Shown: positions 1 to 5,793 of the stretch, piece after piece | Layout of the letters: every line of letters begins with the position of its first letter | Position numbering within the stretch: position 1 is the stretch's first letter | Origin: JAUREX01 sp044356825 | GTDB taxonomy: Bacteria > Pseudomonadota > Alphaproteobacteria > Rhodobacterales > Rhodobacteraceae | Assembly: GCA_044356825.1 (NCBI GenBank) | Contig: JBIKVM010000127.1 | Span: 1-8,829, forward strand | Reading direction: 5' to 3' | Length of the DNA stretch: 8,829 bases | Position numbers and translations under genes: made by a program | The notes under the pieces: model-generated | What the model was told of the DNA's origin: nothing | The model's database searches: none | Seen by the model: the letters and a program-made list of their open reading frames with translations, nothing else

Positions 1-105
1 CTCGCGCGGTCGGACCGGCTCGCGAAATACAACCAGCTTCTGCGCATCGAGGAGATGCTCGGCGAAACCGCGAGCTATCTCGGCGCGCGGATCCTGCGCG
101 GCTGA
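1..105 (+). CDS. C-terminal end of an unidentified protein (partial, cut by window edge)
   Basis: Frame 1 is open from the first base to a TGA at 103-105, giving 34 residues that end in ...YLGARILRG. About 30 of the 34 codons end in G or C, as in the certain genes nearby, and this supports real coding. The visible tail is amphipathic and probably helical (RLAKYNQLLRIEEMLG region). It shows no motif that I can place in a family, so no function is offered. The gene converges on yheS, with only four bases between the two stop codons, so neither gene has room for a dedicated terminator between them. Confidence 0.6.
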   Translation, partial: LARSDRLAKYNQLLRIEEMLGETASYLGARILRG

Positions 106-109
106 TCCG

Positions 110-1975
110 TCAACCCCCGGCGGCCTCAAGGTTCTCCTGCGCTGCCAGCCAGCGTGCTTCGGCGCGCTCAAGCTCGGCGCCGACCTCGATGTGGCGCCGC
201 TGCAGGTCCGGGGCGCGCGCCGCTAGGGCGCCTTCCCATGTCGCGGGGTCGGCAAGCTTGGCCTCGATCCGCGCGCGTAGGGTCGACAGGCGTTCGACCT
301 CGGCCTCGGCGGCGCGCAGATCGGCCCGGAGCGTGACAAGCGCAGCCCGATCGGCGCGCGGCGGGGTGGGGGCGGGCGCGGCGTTCTGGGCCGCACGGGC
401 CGCCTGCGCGGCAGTCGGCGGCGGAGCCAGAAGCTGGCGCCGATAGGCCTCGAGATCCTGCTCGTAGGGCGACACGCGCCCCCCCTGCACCAGCCAGAGC
501 CGGTCGGCCACGAGGCCCAGCAGGTGCATGTCGTGGCTGACGAGGATCACCGCGCCCGCATATTCGGTCAGCGCCTCGACGAGCGCCTCGCGGCTCTCGA
601 TGTCGAGGTGGTTGGTCGGCTCGTCGAGGATCAGCAGATGCGGCGCGTCGATCGTGGCAATCAGAAGCGACAGCCGCGCCTTCTGCCCGCCCGAAAGCCG
701 CCCGACCGCCGTCTCGGCCTGATCGGCCAGAAGGCCGAAGCTCGCCAGCCGCGCGCGCAGTTTCGCCGGCCCCTCGGCCGGGCGCAGGCGGCGGATATGG
801 GCGAGCGGCGTTTCCTCGGGATCGAGATCCTCGATCTGGTGCTGGGCGAAGAATCCCACGCGCAGCCGGTTCGACCGCTGCACCCGCCCGCCCATCGGCT
901 CAAGCCGCCCGGCGATGAGCTTCGCGAGCGTCGATTTCCCCTCGCCGTTGCGGCCCAGCAGCGCGATGCGGTCGTCCTGGTCGATGCGCAGATCGAGCCC
1001 GCGCAGCACCGTGCGCCCGTCATAGCCGACCGACGCGCCATCGGCCGTCAGGATCGGCGGCGCGACCTCTTCGGGCGGGGGAAAGCGGAAGGCGATGCGC
1101 TGCGCCTCCTCGGGTGTCGAGATGGGCGTCAGCCGCTCGAGCATCTTGAGGCGCGATTGCGCCTGCACCGCTTTTGACGCCTTGGCGCGAAAGCGGTCGA
1201 CGAAGGATTGCAGATGCGCCCGCCGCGCCTCGACCTTGCGTGCCTCGGCCTGCAACTGCGCGCGCCGCTCGGCCCGCTGCCGGGCAAAGGCGTCGTAGTC
1301 GCCCGCCCAGAACGCGAGCTTGCGCGATTCGAGGTGCAGGATCCCCTGCACGGCGCGGTTCAGGAGGCCCCGGTCGTGGCTGATGACCAGAACCGTGTGC
1401 GGATAGCGCGCGAGATAGCCCTCGAGCCAGAGCGCCCCCTCGAGGTCGAGATAGTTCGTCGGCTCGTCAAGGAGCAGCAGGTCGGGCCGCGCGAACAGCA
1501 CCCCCGCCAGCGCCACCCGCATCCGCCAGCCGCCCGAGAACTCCGACGCCGGGCGCCCCTGCTCGGCCGCGCCGAAGCCGAGCCCCGTCAGGATCGAGCT
1601 TGCCCGCGCCTCGGCCGACCAGGCGTCGATGTCGGCAAGCCGCATCTGGATCTCGGCGATGCGCTCCCCCTCGGCGCGCTCGGCCTCGGCCAGAAGCGCC
1701 GCGCGCTCGGCATCGGCCCCGAGCACGAGATCGAGGATCGGCTCGGGTCCGCCCGCGACCTCCTGCGCGACCGCCCCGATGCGCGCGCGCGAGGGCAGGC
1801 TGATCGAACCGCCATCGGGCACGACCTCGCCCCGGATCAGGCGGAAGAGCGTCGTCTTGCCGGTGCCGTTCGCCCCCACGAGGCCCACCTTGTGGCCCGT
1901 CGGGATGCGCGCGCTCGCCCCCTCGAACAGGGGGCGGCCTTCGATGGCATAGCTGAGATCCTCAATCGAGAGCAT
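110..1975 (-). CDS. yheS: ABC-F family ATPase, YheS type (ribosome-associated)
   Basis: Soluble twin-ATPase protein of 621 residues with no membrane segment. ABC-F proteins bind the ribosomal E site and act on stalled or specific translation states. Domain 1 has Walker A GANGTGKT (34-41), signature FSGGW (146-150) and Walker B LLLLDEPTNYLD (166-177), followed by a switch His in ISHD. The linker that enters the ribosome (about 235-285) contains SFVDRFRAKASKAVQAQSR, close to the linker I recall for E. coli YheS. Domain 2 has GRNGEGKST (341-349), LSGGQKARL (427-435) and LLILDEPTNHLD (447-458). After an Ala/Pro hinge (517-540) comes a charged coiled-coil tail ending WLAAQENLEAAGG, again YheS-like. 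Length matches the family (about 620-640). The start is the ATG at 1975; its ribosome binding site is weak. It follows the GntR gene by 30 bases, so the two may share a transcript. Family assignment is firm; the physiological role of YheS is poorly defined. Confidence 0.93.
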   Translation of the reverse strand: MLSIEDLSYAIEGRPLFEGASARIPTGHKVGLVGANGTGKTTLFRLIRGEVVPDGGSISLPSRARIGAVAQEVAGGPEPILDLVLGADAERAALLAEAERAEGERIAEIQMRLADIDAWSAEARASSILTGLGFGAAEQGRPASEFSGGWRMRVALAGVLFARPDLLLLDEPTNYLDLEGALWLEGYLARYPHTVLVISHDRGLLNRAVQGILHLESRKLAFWAGDYDAFARQRAERRAQLQAEARKVEARRAHLQSFVDRFRAKASKAVQAQSRLKMLERLTPISTPEEAQRIAFRFPPPEEVAPPILTADGASVGYDGRTVLRGLDLRIDQDDRIALLGRNGEGKSTLAKLIAGRLEPMGGRVQRSNRLRVGFFAQHQIEDLDPEETPLAHIRRLRPAEGPAKLRARLASFGLLADQAETAVGRLSGGQKARLSLLIATIDAPHLLILDEPTNHLDIESREALVEALTEYAGAVILVSHDMHLLGLVADRLWLVQGGRVSPYEQDLEAYRRQLLAPPPTAAQAARAAQNAAPAPTPPRADRAALVTLRADLRAAEAEVERLSTLRARIEAKLADPATWEGALAARAPDLQRRHIEVGAELERAEARWLAAQENLEAAGG

Positions 1976-2005
1976 GGTCCCGCATGGCTGAAGCCCCGCG
2001 CCGCG

Positions 2006-2752
2006 TCAACCGGCGAGCGTGGCTCCGCCGCCCGAAGCGGGCGAAACGATCGGGATCGCGTCCGAGAGCCTTGATCCGAGGCTCGCGATCACCCGGTCGC
2101 GAAAACGCAGCACATGCGCGGCCGCCGTCTCCTGGCTGGCGATGGCATCGCCGTCGCGGATGGCGGTTTCGAGCGCGCGGTGGTCTGCGACGGCGCGGGC
2201 CGTGTGCTCTTCTGCCGCCCCGGCCGCGCTCGAGGAAACACCGAACGACAGCCATCTGACGCGCACCTCCTCCTCGAGCAGCCGGGCATAGGCGCCCGCG
2301 ATATGGCTGTTGTCAGCCGCCCGTGCGATCGCGAGGTGAAAGGCGAGGTTCGCAGTATTGAGCTCGGCCGATCCTCCTGAAGCTGCGGCGGACTCGAAAG
2401 CGCGGCGGGCGCAGGAGATTGCCTCGACGTCGGCCTCCTGCCGGCGCAGCGCGGCCCAGTGGGCAACCGACCGCTCGCAGAGGTCGAGCGCCTCGAAGAA
2501 CTCACTGAGGCCCGCAACCTCGATCGGCGCGACCCGGGCGCCGCGGTTGGGAAGCAGGACGGCAAGGCCGCTTGATCCCAGGCGGATCAGCGCCTCGCGA
2601 ACGAGGGTCCGAGAGACGCCGTAGTCCTCTACCAGCCCAGCCTCGTCCAGATGGGTGCCCGGCGCGAGTTCAAGCGAGAGGATCCGCGCGCGCAGGTCGG
2701 CGTAGACGAAGTTGCCGCCCATCCCCTTGCCCCTGCGTCCGCCGCCATCCAT
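2006..2752 (-). CDS. GntR family transcriptional regulator, FCD (FadR-like) subfamily
   Basis: Predicted DNA-binding repressor or activator of 248 residues. The N-terminal winged helix-turn-helix (about 17-75) contains the GntR hallmarks LRARILSLELAPGTHLDE and GVSRTLVREALIRL, followed by the wing around NRGARV. The C-terminal all-helical FCD ligand domain (about 80-215) carries the expected metal-site series: Asp near 90 (EALDLCE), His139 (NLAFHLAIA), His191 (DHRALE) and His213 (AAAHVLRF). This suggests a divalent metal and a carboxylate effector, which is typical of the subfamily; the ligand cannot be read from sequence. The start is uncertain. ATG 2752 has AGGA very close to it, whereas ATG 2722 (238 residues) has AGGGG seven bases upstream, and the ten residues between are Gly-rich. 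I took 2752 because family members usually have 15-25 residues before the first helix. No catabolic operon lies beside it, so its targets are unknown; a dyad upstream may be its own operator. yheS follows by 30 bases. Confidence 0.88.
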   Translation of the reverse strand: MDGGGRRGKGMGGNFVYADLRARILSLELAPGTHLDEAGLVEDYGVSRTLVREALIRLGSSGLAVLLPNRGARVAPIEVAGLSEFFEALDLCERSVAHWAALRRQEADVEAISCARRAFESAAASGGSAELNTANLAFHLAIARAADNSHIAGAYARLLEEEVRVRWLSFGVSSSAAGAAEEHTARAVADHRALETAIRDGDAIASQETAAAHVLRFRDRVIASLGSRLSDAIPIVSPASGGGATLAG

Positions 2753-2773
2753 CTTCCTGATTGCCCCATCAAA

Positions 2774-2790
2774 TAGTCCGATAGAGACTA
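2774..2790. promoter_or_regulatory. Candidate operator of the GntR/FCD regulator
   Basis: A perfect inverted repeat, TAGTC - 7 bases - GACTA, sits 21 bases upstream of the 2752 start of the GntR gene. It lies in an AT-richer patch between that gene and the tRNA terminator. GntR-family operators are short dyads of this size, and FCD regulators commonly repress themselves, so autoregulation is a reasonable inference. Five-base arms can arise by chance, so this rests on position as much as on symmetry. Confidence 0.35.
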
Positions 2791-2837
2791 GACCGAGTTC
2801 GGCGCGCCATGCAACCCGGTCGGGGTTGAAAATGCAC

Positions 2838-2873
2838 AAAAAAAGGGCCCGCTGGCAGAACGCCCCCGGGCCC
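2838..2873 (-). terminator. Intrinsic terminator of tRNA-Lys
   Basis: On the minus strand a 7-bp perfect stem, GGGCCCG / CGGGCCC, with a 15-base loop is followed directly by seven T residues (A-run 2838-2844 on the plus strand). It begins 8 bases after the CCA end of the tRNA. The G+C-only stem plus uninterrupted U-tract is the classic rho-independent form and stands out in a genome where T-runs are rare. The stem repeats the acceptor-strand sequence of the tRNA (see findings). Confidence 0.9.
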
Positions 2874-2881
2874 CTTGATTG

Positions 2882-2956
2882 TGGTGAGCCCGGATGGCTT
2901 CGAACCATCGACCCACTGATTAAAAGTCAGTTGCTCTACCCCTGAGCTACGGGCCC
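2882..2956 (-). tRNA. tRNA-Lys (anticodon UUU)
   Basis: A complete 75-base cloverleaf including an encoded CCA end. The acceptor stem is GGGCCCG/CGGGCTC, all paired with one G-U at the second pair, and the discriminator base is A. The D stem is GCTC/GAGC, the anticodon stem ACTGA/TCAGT with loop CTTTTAA, giving anticodon TTT, and the T stem is GATGG/CCATC with loop TTCGAAG. U36 followed by A37 is the context for t6A and its 2-methylthio derivative made by MtaB, which is encoded about 1 kb away. The gene has its own promoter and terminator and stands alone. Confidence 0.98.
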
Positions 2957-2967
2957 ACACGGGCGGT

Positions 2968-2996
2968 GTCCTATGAACTTCGCGCCGGGGGGTCAA
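2968..2996 (-). promoter_or_regulatory. Sigma70-type promoter of tRNA-Lys
   Basis: On the minus strand TTGACC (2996-2991) and TAGGAC (2973-2968) are separated by exactly 17 bases. The -10 box ends 11 bases before the mature tRNA 5' end, so transcription would begin about five bases upstream of the tRNA. The -35 is a near-perfect match; the -10 matches the consensus only partly. The spacing and the position relative to a stable RNA support the call. Confidence 0.65.
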
Positions 2997-3045
2997 GGGC
3001 AAATGCGGCGGCGCGTGCAGGGCATCTGGTGCGGCCGCCTGCCCC

Positions 3046-3057
3046 GCGCTATAGCGC
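3046..3057 (+). promoter_or_regulatory. Possible -10 region of dapF within a 12-base palindrome
   Basis: GCGCTATAGCGC is a perfect palindrome ending five bases before the dapF ATG. Read as a -10 box (TATAGC, 3050-3055), it would place the transcription start at or next to the ATG. No convincing -35 is seen 16-18 bases upstream (TGGTGC is the closest). No Shine-Dalgarno sequence precedes the ATG, which fits a leaderless message, but the promoter itself is weakly supported. Confidence 0.3.
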
Positions 3058-3062
3058 CCGAC

Positions 3063-3938
3063 ATGTCCGATCCCGAACGCCCCGCCCTCGATGCCCTCCC
3101 GCGTGGCTCCCGGCCGCAGGCGCTCCGCTTTGCCAAGATGCACGGCGCGGGCAACGACTTCGTGGTGATCGACCGCCGGGCGGCCCCGGTCGAGGTCGCG
3201 CCCGCGCTGATCCGGGCGCTCGCCGACCGGCACCGGGGCGTGGGGTTCGACCAGCTCGCGCTGATCGACGCGTGCGCCGACGCCGATGCGCGTCTGACAT
3301 TCTACAACCCCGATGGTTCCACCTCGGCCGCCTGCGGCAACGCCACGCGCTGCATCGCGAACGCGCTGATGGCCGGGACGGGGGCCGCGCGGCTGCGGCT
3401 GCGCACCGGGCGCGGGATCCTGCTGGCCGAGCGGGGCGCCGCGGGCGAGGTGCGCGTCAACATGGGCGCGCCGCTCTTGGATTGGGCCGAGGTGCCGCTT
3501 GCCCATGAGGTCGACACGCTCCACCTGCCGATCGCGGGCGATCCGGTGGCGACGGGCATGGGCAACCCGCATCTGACGTTCTTCGTCGCCGATGCCGAGG
3601 CCGTCGATCTCGCGCGCGAGGGGGCGGCGCTTGAGCATCACCCGCTCTATCCGCAGGCCACGAATGTCGAGTTCGTGCAGATCCTCGCGCCTGATGCGAT
3701 CCGCCTGCGGATCTGGGAGCGCGGGACGGGCATCACGCTCGCCTCGGGGTCGTGTTCCTGCGCAGCCGCCGTGGCGGCGGCGCGGCGGGGGCTGACCGGG
3801 CGGCGCGTGCGGGTCGAGGTCGATGGCGGGACGCTTCAGGTCGACTGGCGCGCCGATGGCGTCTGGCTCGCGGGTCCGACCGCGCATGTCTTCGAGGGCG
3901 TGCTGACGGCCGAATTCCTCGCATCCGTCGCGCCATGA
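3063..3938 (+). CDS. dapF: Diaminopimelate epimerase with a substituted second active-site cysteine
   Basis: Cytoplasmic PLP-independent racemase of 291 residues converting LL- to meso-diaminopimelate, for lysine and peptidoglycan. Family motifs seen: KMHGAGNDF (25-33), NPDGSTSAACGNATRC (82-97) with the first catalytic Cys at 91, GNPH (168-171), NVEF (201-204) and IWERGTG (217-223). The second catalytic motif, normally ACGSG-, reads LASGSCSC here, so the expected Cys is Ser228, with Cys at 231 and 233 instead. DNA at this point is in frame (codons tcg ggg tcg tgt), and the reading frame before and after is intact. The ATG at 3063 gives a roughly 20-residue N-terminal extension over the E. coli enzyme; no other ATG, GTG or TTG codon lies in frame before the KMHG motif, so it is the only reasonable start. 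No ribosome binding site is apparent. The stop overlaps the mtaB start (ATGA). Family is certain; catalytic competence is open. Confidence 0.93.
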   Translation: MSDPERPALDALPRGSRPQALRFAKMHGAGNDFVVIDRRAAPVEVAPALIRALADRHRGVGFDQLALIDACADADARLTFYNPDGSTSAACGNATRCIANALMAGTGAARLRLRTGRGILLAERGAAGEVRVNMGAPLLDWAEVPLAHEVDTLHLPIAGDPVATGMGNPHLTFFVADAEAVDLAREGAALEHHPLYPQATNVEFVQILAPDAIRLRIWERGTGITLASGSCSCAAAVAAARRGLTGRRVRVEVDGGTLQVDWRADGVWLAGPTAHVFEGVLTAEFLASVAP

Positions 3939-5200
3939 CCGCGCCCGTCTTCGCGACCCTCGGCTGCCGGCTGAACGCCTATGAGACCGAGGCGATGAAG
4001 CGCCTCGCGGCCGAGGCGGGGGTTGCCGGGGCAGTCGTCGTCAACACCTGCGCCGTCACCGCCGAGGCGGTGCGCAAGGCCCGCCAGGAGATCCGCCGCC
4101 TGCGCCGCGCCCACCCCGAGGCGCGGCTGATCGTGACGGGCTGCGCCGCGCAGACCGAACCCGAGACCTTCGCCGCGATGCCCGAGGTCGATCAGGTCGT
4201 GGGCAATGCCGAGAAGATGGCGCCCGAGACCTGGGCGCGCGTCGCGGCCCCTGACCTCATCGGCGAGACGGAGCGCGTCAGGGTCGATGACATCATGTCG
4301 GTGCGCGAGACGGCGCATCACCTGATCGACGGCTTCGGGACGCGCGCGCGCGCCCATGTCCAGATCCAGAACGGCTGCGACCACCGCTGCACCTTCTGCA
4401 TCATCCCCTTCGGCCGGGGCAATTCGCGTTCCGTCCCGGCGGGGGTCGTGGTCGAGCAGATCGCGCGGCTTGCGGATGTGGGCCATCAGGAGGTCGTGCT
4501 GACGGGCGTCGATCTGACGAGCTGGGGGGCCGACCTGCCCGGGGCGCCGCGGCTGGGCGATCTGGTGCGGCGCATCCTGCGGCTTGTCCCCGCCCTGCCC
4601 CGGCTGCGGCTCTCGTCGATCGACAGCATCGAGGCCGATCCCGCGCTGATCGCGGCGCTGGGCGAAGAGCCGCGCCTCATGCCGCATCTGCACCTGTCGC
4701 TGCAATCGGGCGACGATCTGATCCTCAAGCGGATGAAGCGCCGCCACGGGCGGGCCGACGCGGTCGCCTTTTGCGCCGAGGTGCGCCGGCTGCGCCCCGA
4801 TGCGGTGTTCGGCGCCGACATCATCGCGGGCTTTCCGACCGAGACCGAGGCGATGTTCGCCCGCTCGCTCGACCTCATCGAGGAATGCGGGATCGCGCAT
4901 CTGCATGCCTTCCCCTATAGCCCCCGGCGCGGCACGCCGGCCGCGCGGATGCCGCAGGTGCCGCCCCCCGAGGTGCGCGCGCGGGCCGAGCGGCTGCGCG
5001 CGGCGGGGGCGGCGGCGCTCGCGCGCCATCTCGCGGCCGAGGTCGGGCAGATCCGGCAGGTGCTGACCGAGGCCCCCCGCATGGGCCGCACCGAGGGCTT
5101 CTTCGAGGTCGCACTCGACACCGACGCCCCCGTGGGGCGCATCCTGCCCGTGCGCATCGCGGGCACCGTCGGTACGTCCCTGCGGGCCTGTGCGCCATAG
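3935..5200 (+). CDS. mtaB: tRNA (N6-L-threonylcarbamoyladenosine37-C2)-methylthiotransferase MtaB
   Basis: Radical-SAM enzyme of 421 residues that converts t6A37 to ms2t6A37 in tRNAs reading ANN codons, stabilising codon pairing. The N-terminal methylthiotransferase domain has the three auxiliary-cluster cysteines: Cys11 (TLGCRLNAYETE), Cys39 (VVNTCAVT) and Cys70 (IVTGCAAQ). The radical-SAM cluster is CDHRCTFC (148-155), followed by IIPFGRGNSRS, which is characteristic of MtaB rather than MiaB or RimO. SAM-barrel strands follow (LHLSLQSGDD near 252-261, ADIIAGFPTE near 294-303). The C-terminal TRAM tRNA-binding domain is compact (about 373-417). The start ATG overlaps the dapF stop by four bases (ATGA), so translation is probably coupled to dapF. 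A tRNA-Lys(UUU) gene, the usual substrate type, lies about 1 kb upstream. Length is normal for the family and all six cluster cysteines are present. Confidence 0.94.
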   Translation: MTAPVFATLGCRLNAYETEAMKRLAAEAGVAGAVVVNTCAVTAEAVRKARQEIRRLRRAHPEARLIVTGCAAQTEPETFAAMPEVDQVVGNAEKMAPETWARVAAPDLIGETERVRVDDIMSVRETAHHLIDGFGTRARAHVQIQNGCDHRCTFCIIPFGRGNSRSVPAGVVVEQIARLADVGHQEVVLTGVDLTSWGADLPGAPRLGDLVRRILRLVPALPRLRLSSIDSIEADPALIAALGEEPRLMPHLHLSLQSGDDLILKRMKRRHGRADAVAFCAEVRRLRPDAVFGADIIAGFPTETEAMFARSLDLIEECGIAHLHAFPYSPRRGTPAARMPQVPPPEVRARAERLRAAGAAALARHLAAEVGQIRQVLTEAPRMGRTEGFFEVALDTDAPVGRILPVRIAGTVGTSLRACAP

Positions 5201-5224
5201 CGCAGGCATCGCCCGGCCCGAGGG

Positions 5225-5242
5225 CCCACCGATCCCGGTGGG
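5225..5242. terminator. Hairpin between convergent mtaB and the secreted-protein gene
   Basis: CCCACCG-ATCC-CGGTGGG forms a perfect 7-bp stem with a 4-base loop in the 59-base gap between two convergent stop codons. Being symmetrical, it could act for both strands. There is no U-tract on either side, so it is at best a weak intrinsic terminator or a transcript-end stabiliser. Confidence 0.4.
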
Positions 5243-5259
5243 CGAGGTAAGGCCGAAGC

Positions 5260-5679
5260 CTATTGCACGAAACGGAAACCCACGATCTCGCAGGCGGAGA
5301 TCCGCTGCAGACGGTCGAGCTGATCGTTGACGATCTTCGTCCAGACCTCGGTACCGAAGGCCGAGAGCATGCCGGCCGAGACCTCCTGCAGGACTCGCCC
5401 GCACTCGCCCGTGTCACCTCCCAGAAGCGGCCCTGTCTGCGCCCCGCAACTCGCGTCGGAATTGCCGACCAGCGCCCCGTCCCCGTCGAACATGAGCAGC
5501 GACACCGCCTCGGCAGGCCGCAGCGTGGGATTCTTGACCTGCGCCGTCAGCAGATAGGCCACCGCAGGCCCCTCGGCCGTGGGCGTGAACTGCAGCCGCA
5601 CGCTGCAAGGAATCCGCTCTGCCGCGGCCGCACCGAACGGTGCCACCGCCATCGCCACTGCCAGGATGCCCGCGCGCAT
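5260..5679 (-). CDS. Small secreted protein with four cysteines, unknown function
   Basis: Not recognised. The 139-residue product starts MRAGILAVAMAVAPFGAAAA, a clear Sec signal peptide with a likely signal peptidase I site near 20/21; no lipobox is present. The mature part of about 119 residues has Cys at 25, 78, 93 and 130, enough for two disulfides in an oxidising periplasm. Alternating hydrophobic segments (AVAYLLTAQVKN, AVSLLMFDGDGALVG) suggest a beta-sandwich like those in small extracytoplasmic proteins; this is inference only. The ATG at 5679 is chosen over one nine codons upstream because it begins the signal peptide directly and has a G-rich stretch (GGGGGA) five bases before it. 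It lies 114 bases after cobT on the same strand and could be a read-through member of that transcript or have its own promoter. I see no link to cobalamin synthesis. Confidence 0.75.
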   Translation of the reverse strand: MRAGILAVAMAVAPFGAAAAERIPCSVRLQFTPTAEGPAVAYLLTAQVKNPTLRPAEAVSLLMFDGDGALVGNSDASCGAQTGPLLGGDTGECGRVLQEVSAGMLSAFGTEVWTKIVNDQLDRLQRISACEIVGFRFVQ

Positions 5680-5729
5680 GCCGTCCCCCCCGCTTCGTGC
5701 CCGCATCAGGAACGACGCAGCCGGCCGGA

Positions 5730-5754
5730 GTTATACCCGTTGCAGAGGGCAACG
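5730..5754 (-). promoter_or_regulatory. Dyad and possible -10 box upstream of the secreted-protein gene
   Basis: In the 114-base gap after cobT, the minus strand holds CGTTGC-5 bases-GCAACG (5754-5738), a perfect 6-bp dyad. Two bases on is TATAAC (5735-5730), a good -10 match about 50 bases before the ATG at 5679. No clear -35 is seen at the right distance. The dyad could be an operator over the promoter spacer, or a weak hairpin at the end of the cobT transcript; it has no U-tract. Confidence 0.3.
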
Positions 5755-5793
5755 CAGATCACCCGCTCCTTCGGGGGCAAGATCGTCGGTGCC

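Noticed and set aside
2753..2908. Upstream extension of the GntR reading frame to 300 residues
   Set aside because: The extension would be read through the tRNA-Lys terminator and the 3' part of the tRNA, and the winged-helix domain begins well after it.
2973..3062. An upstream ATG (2973) that would lengthen DapF by 30 residues
   Set aside because: It falls in the -10 box of the divergent tRNA promoter, and the extra residues are Arg/Gly-rich and unlike DapF. The ATG at 3063 is already about 20 residues longer than the family minimum.
2769..3887. A 372-codon minus-strand open frame opposite dapF that runs through the tRNA gene
   Set aside because: It passes through a complete tRNA and its terminator and is antisense to a certain dapF.
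3836..5404. A 522-codon minus-strand open frame opposite mtaB
   Set aside because: Antisense shadow of a high-GC gene; mtaB has all its catalytic motifs on the other strand, and the shadow product has Arg/Gly/His-rich composition without motifs.
5654..5660. GCCACTG, resembling the core of a cobalamin riboswitch B12 box, on the plus strand
   Set aside because: It lies inside the signal-peptide codons of a minus-strand gene, with no supporting stems and no B12 gene downstream on that strand.
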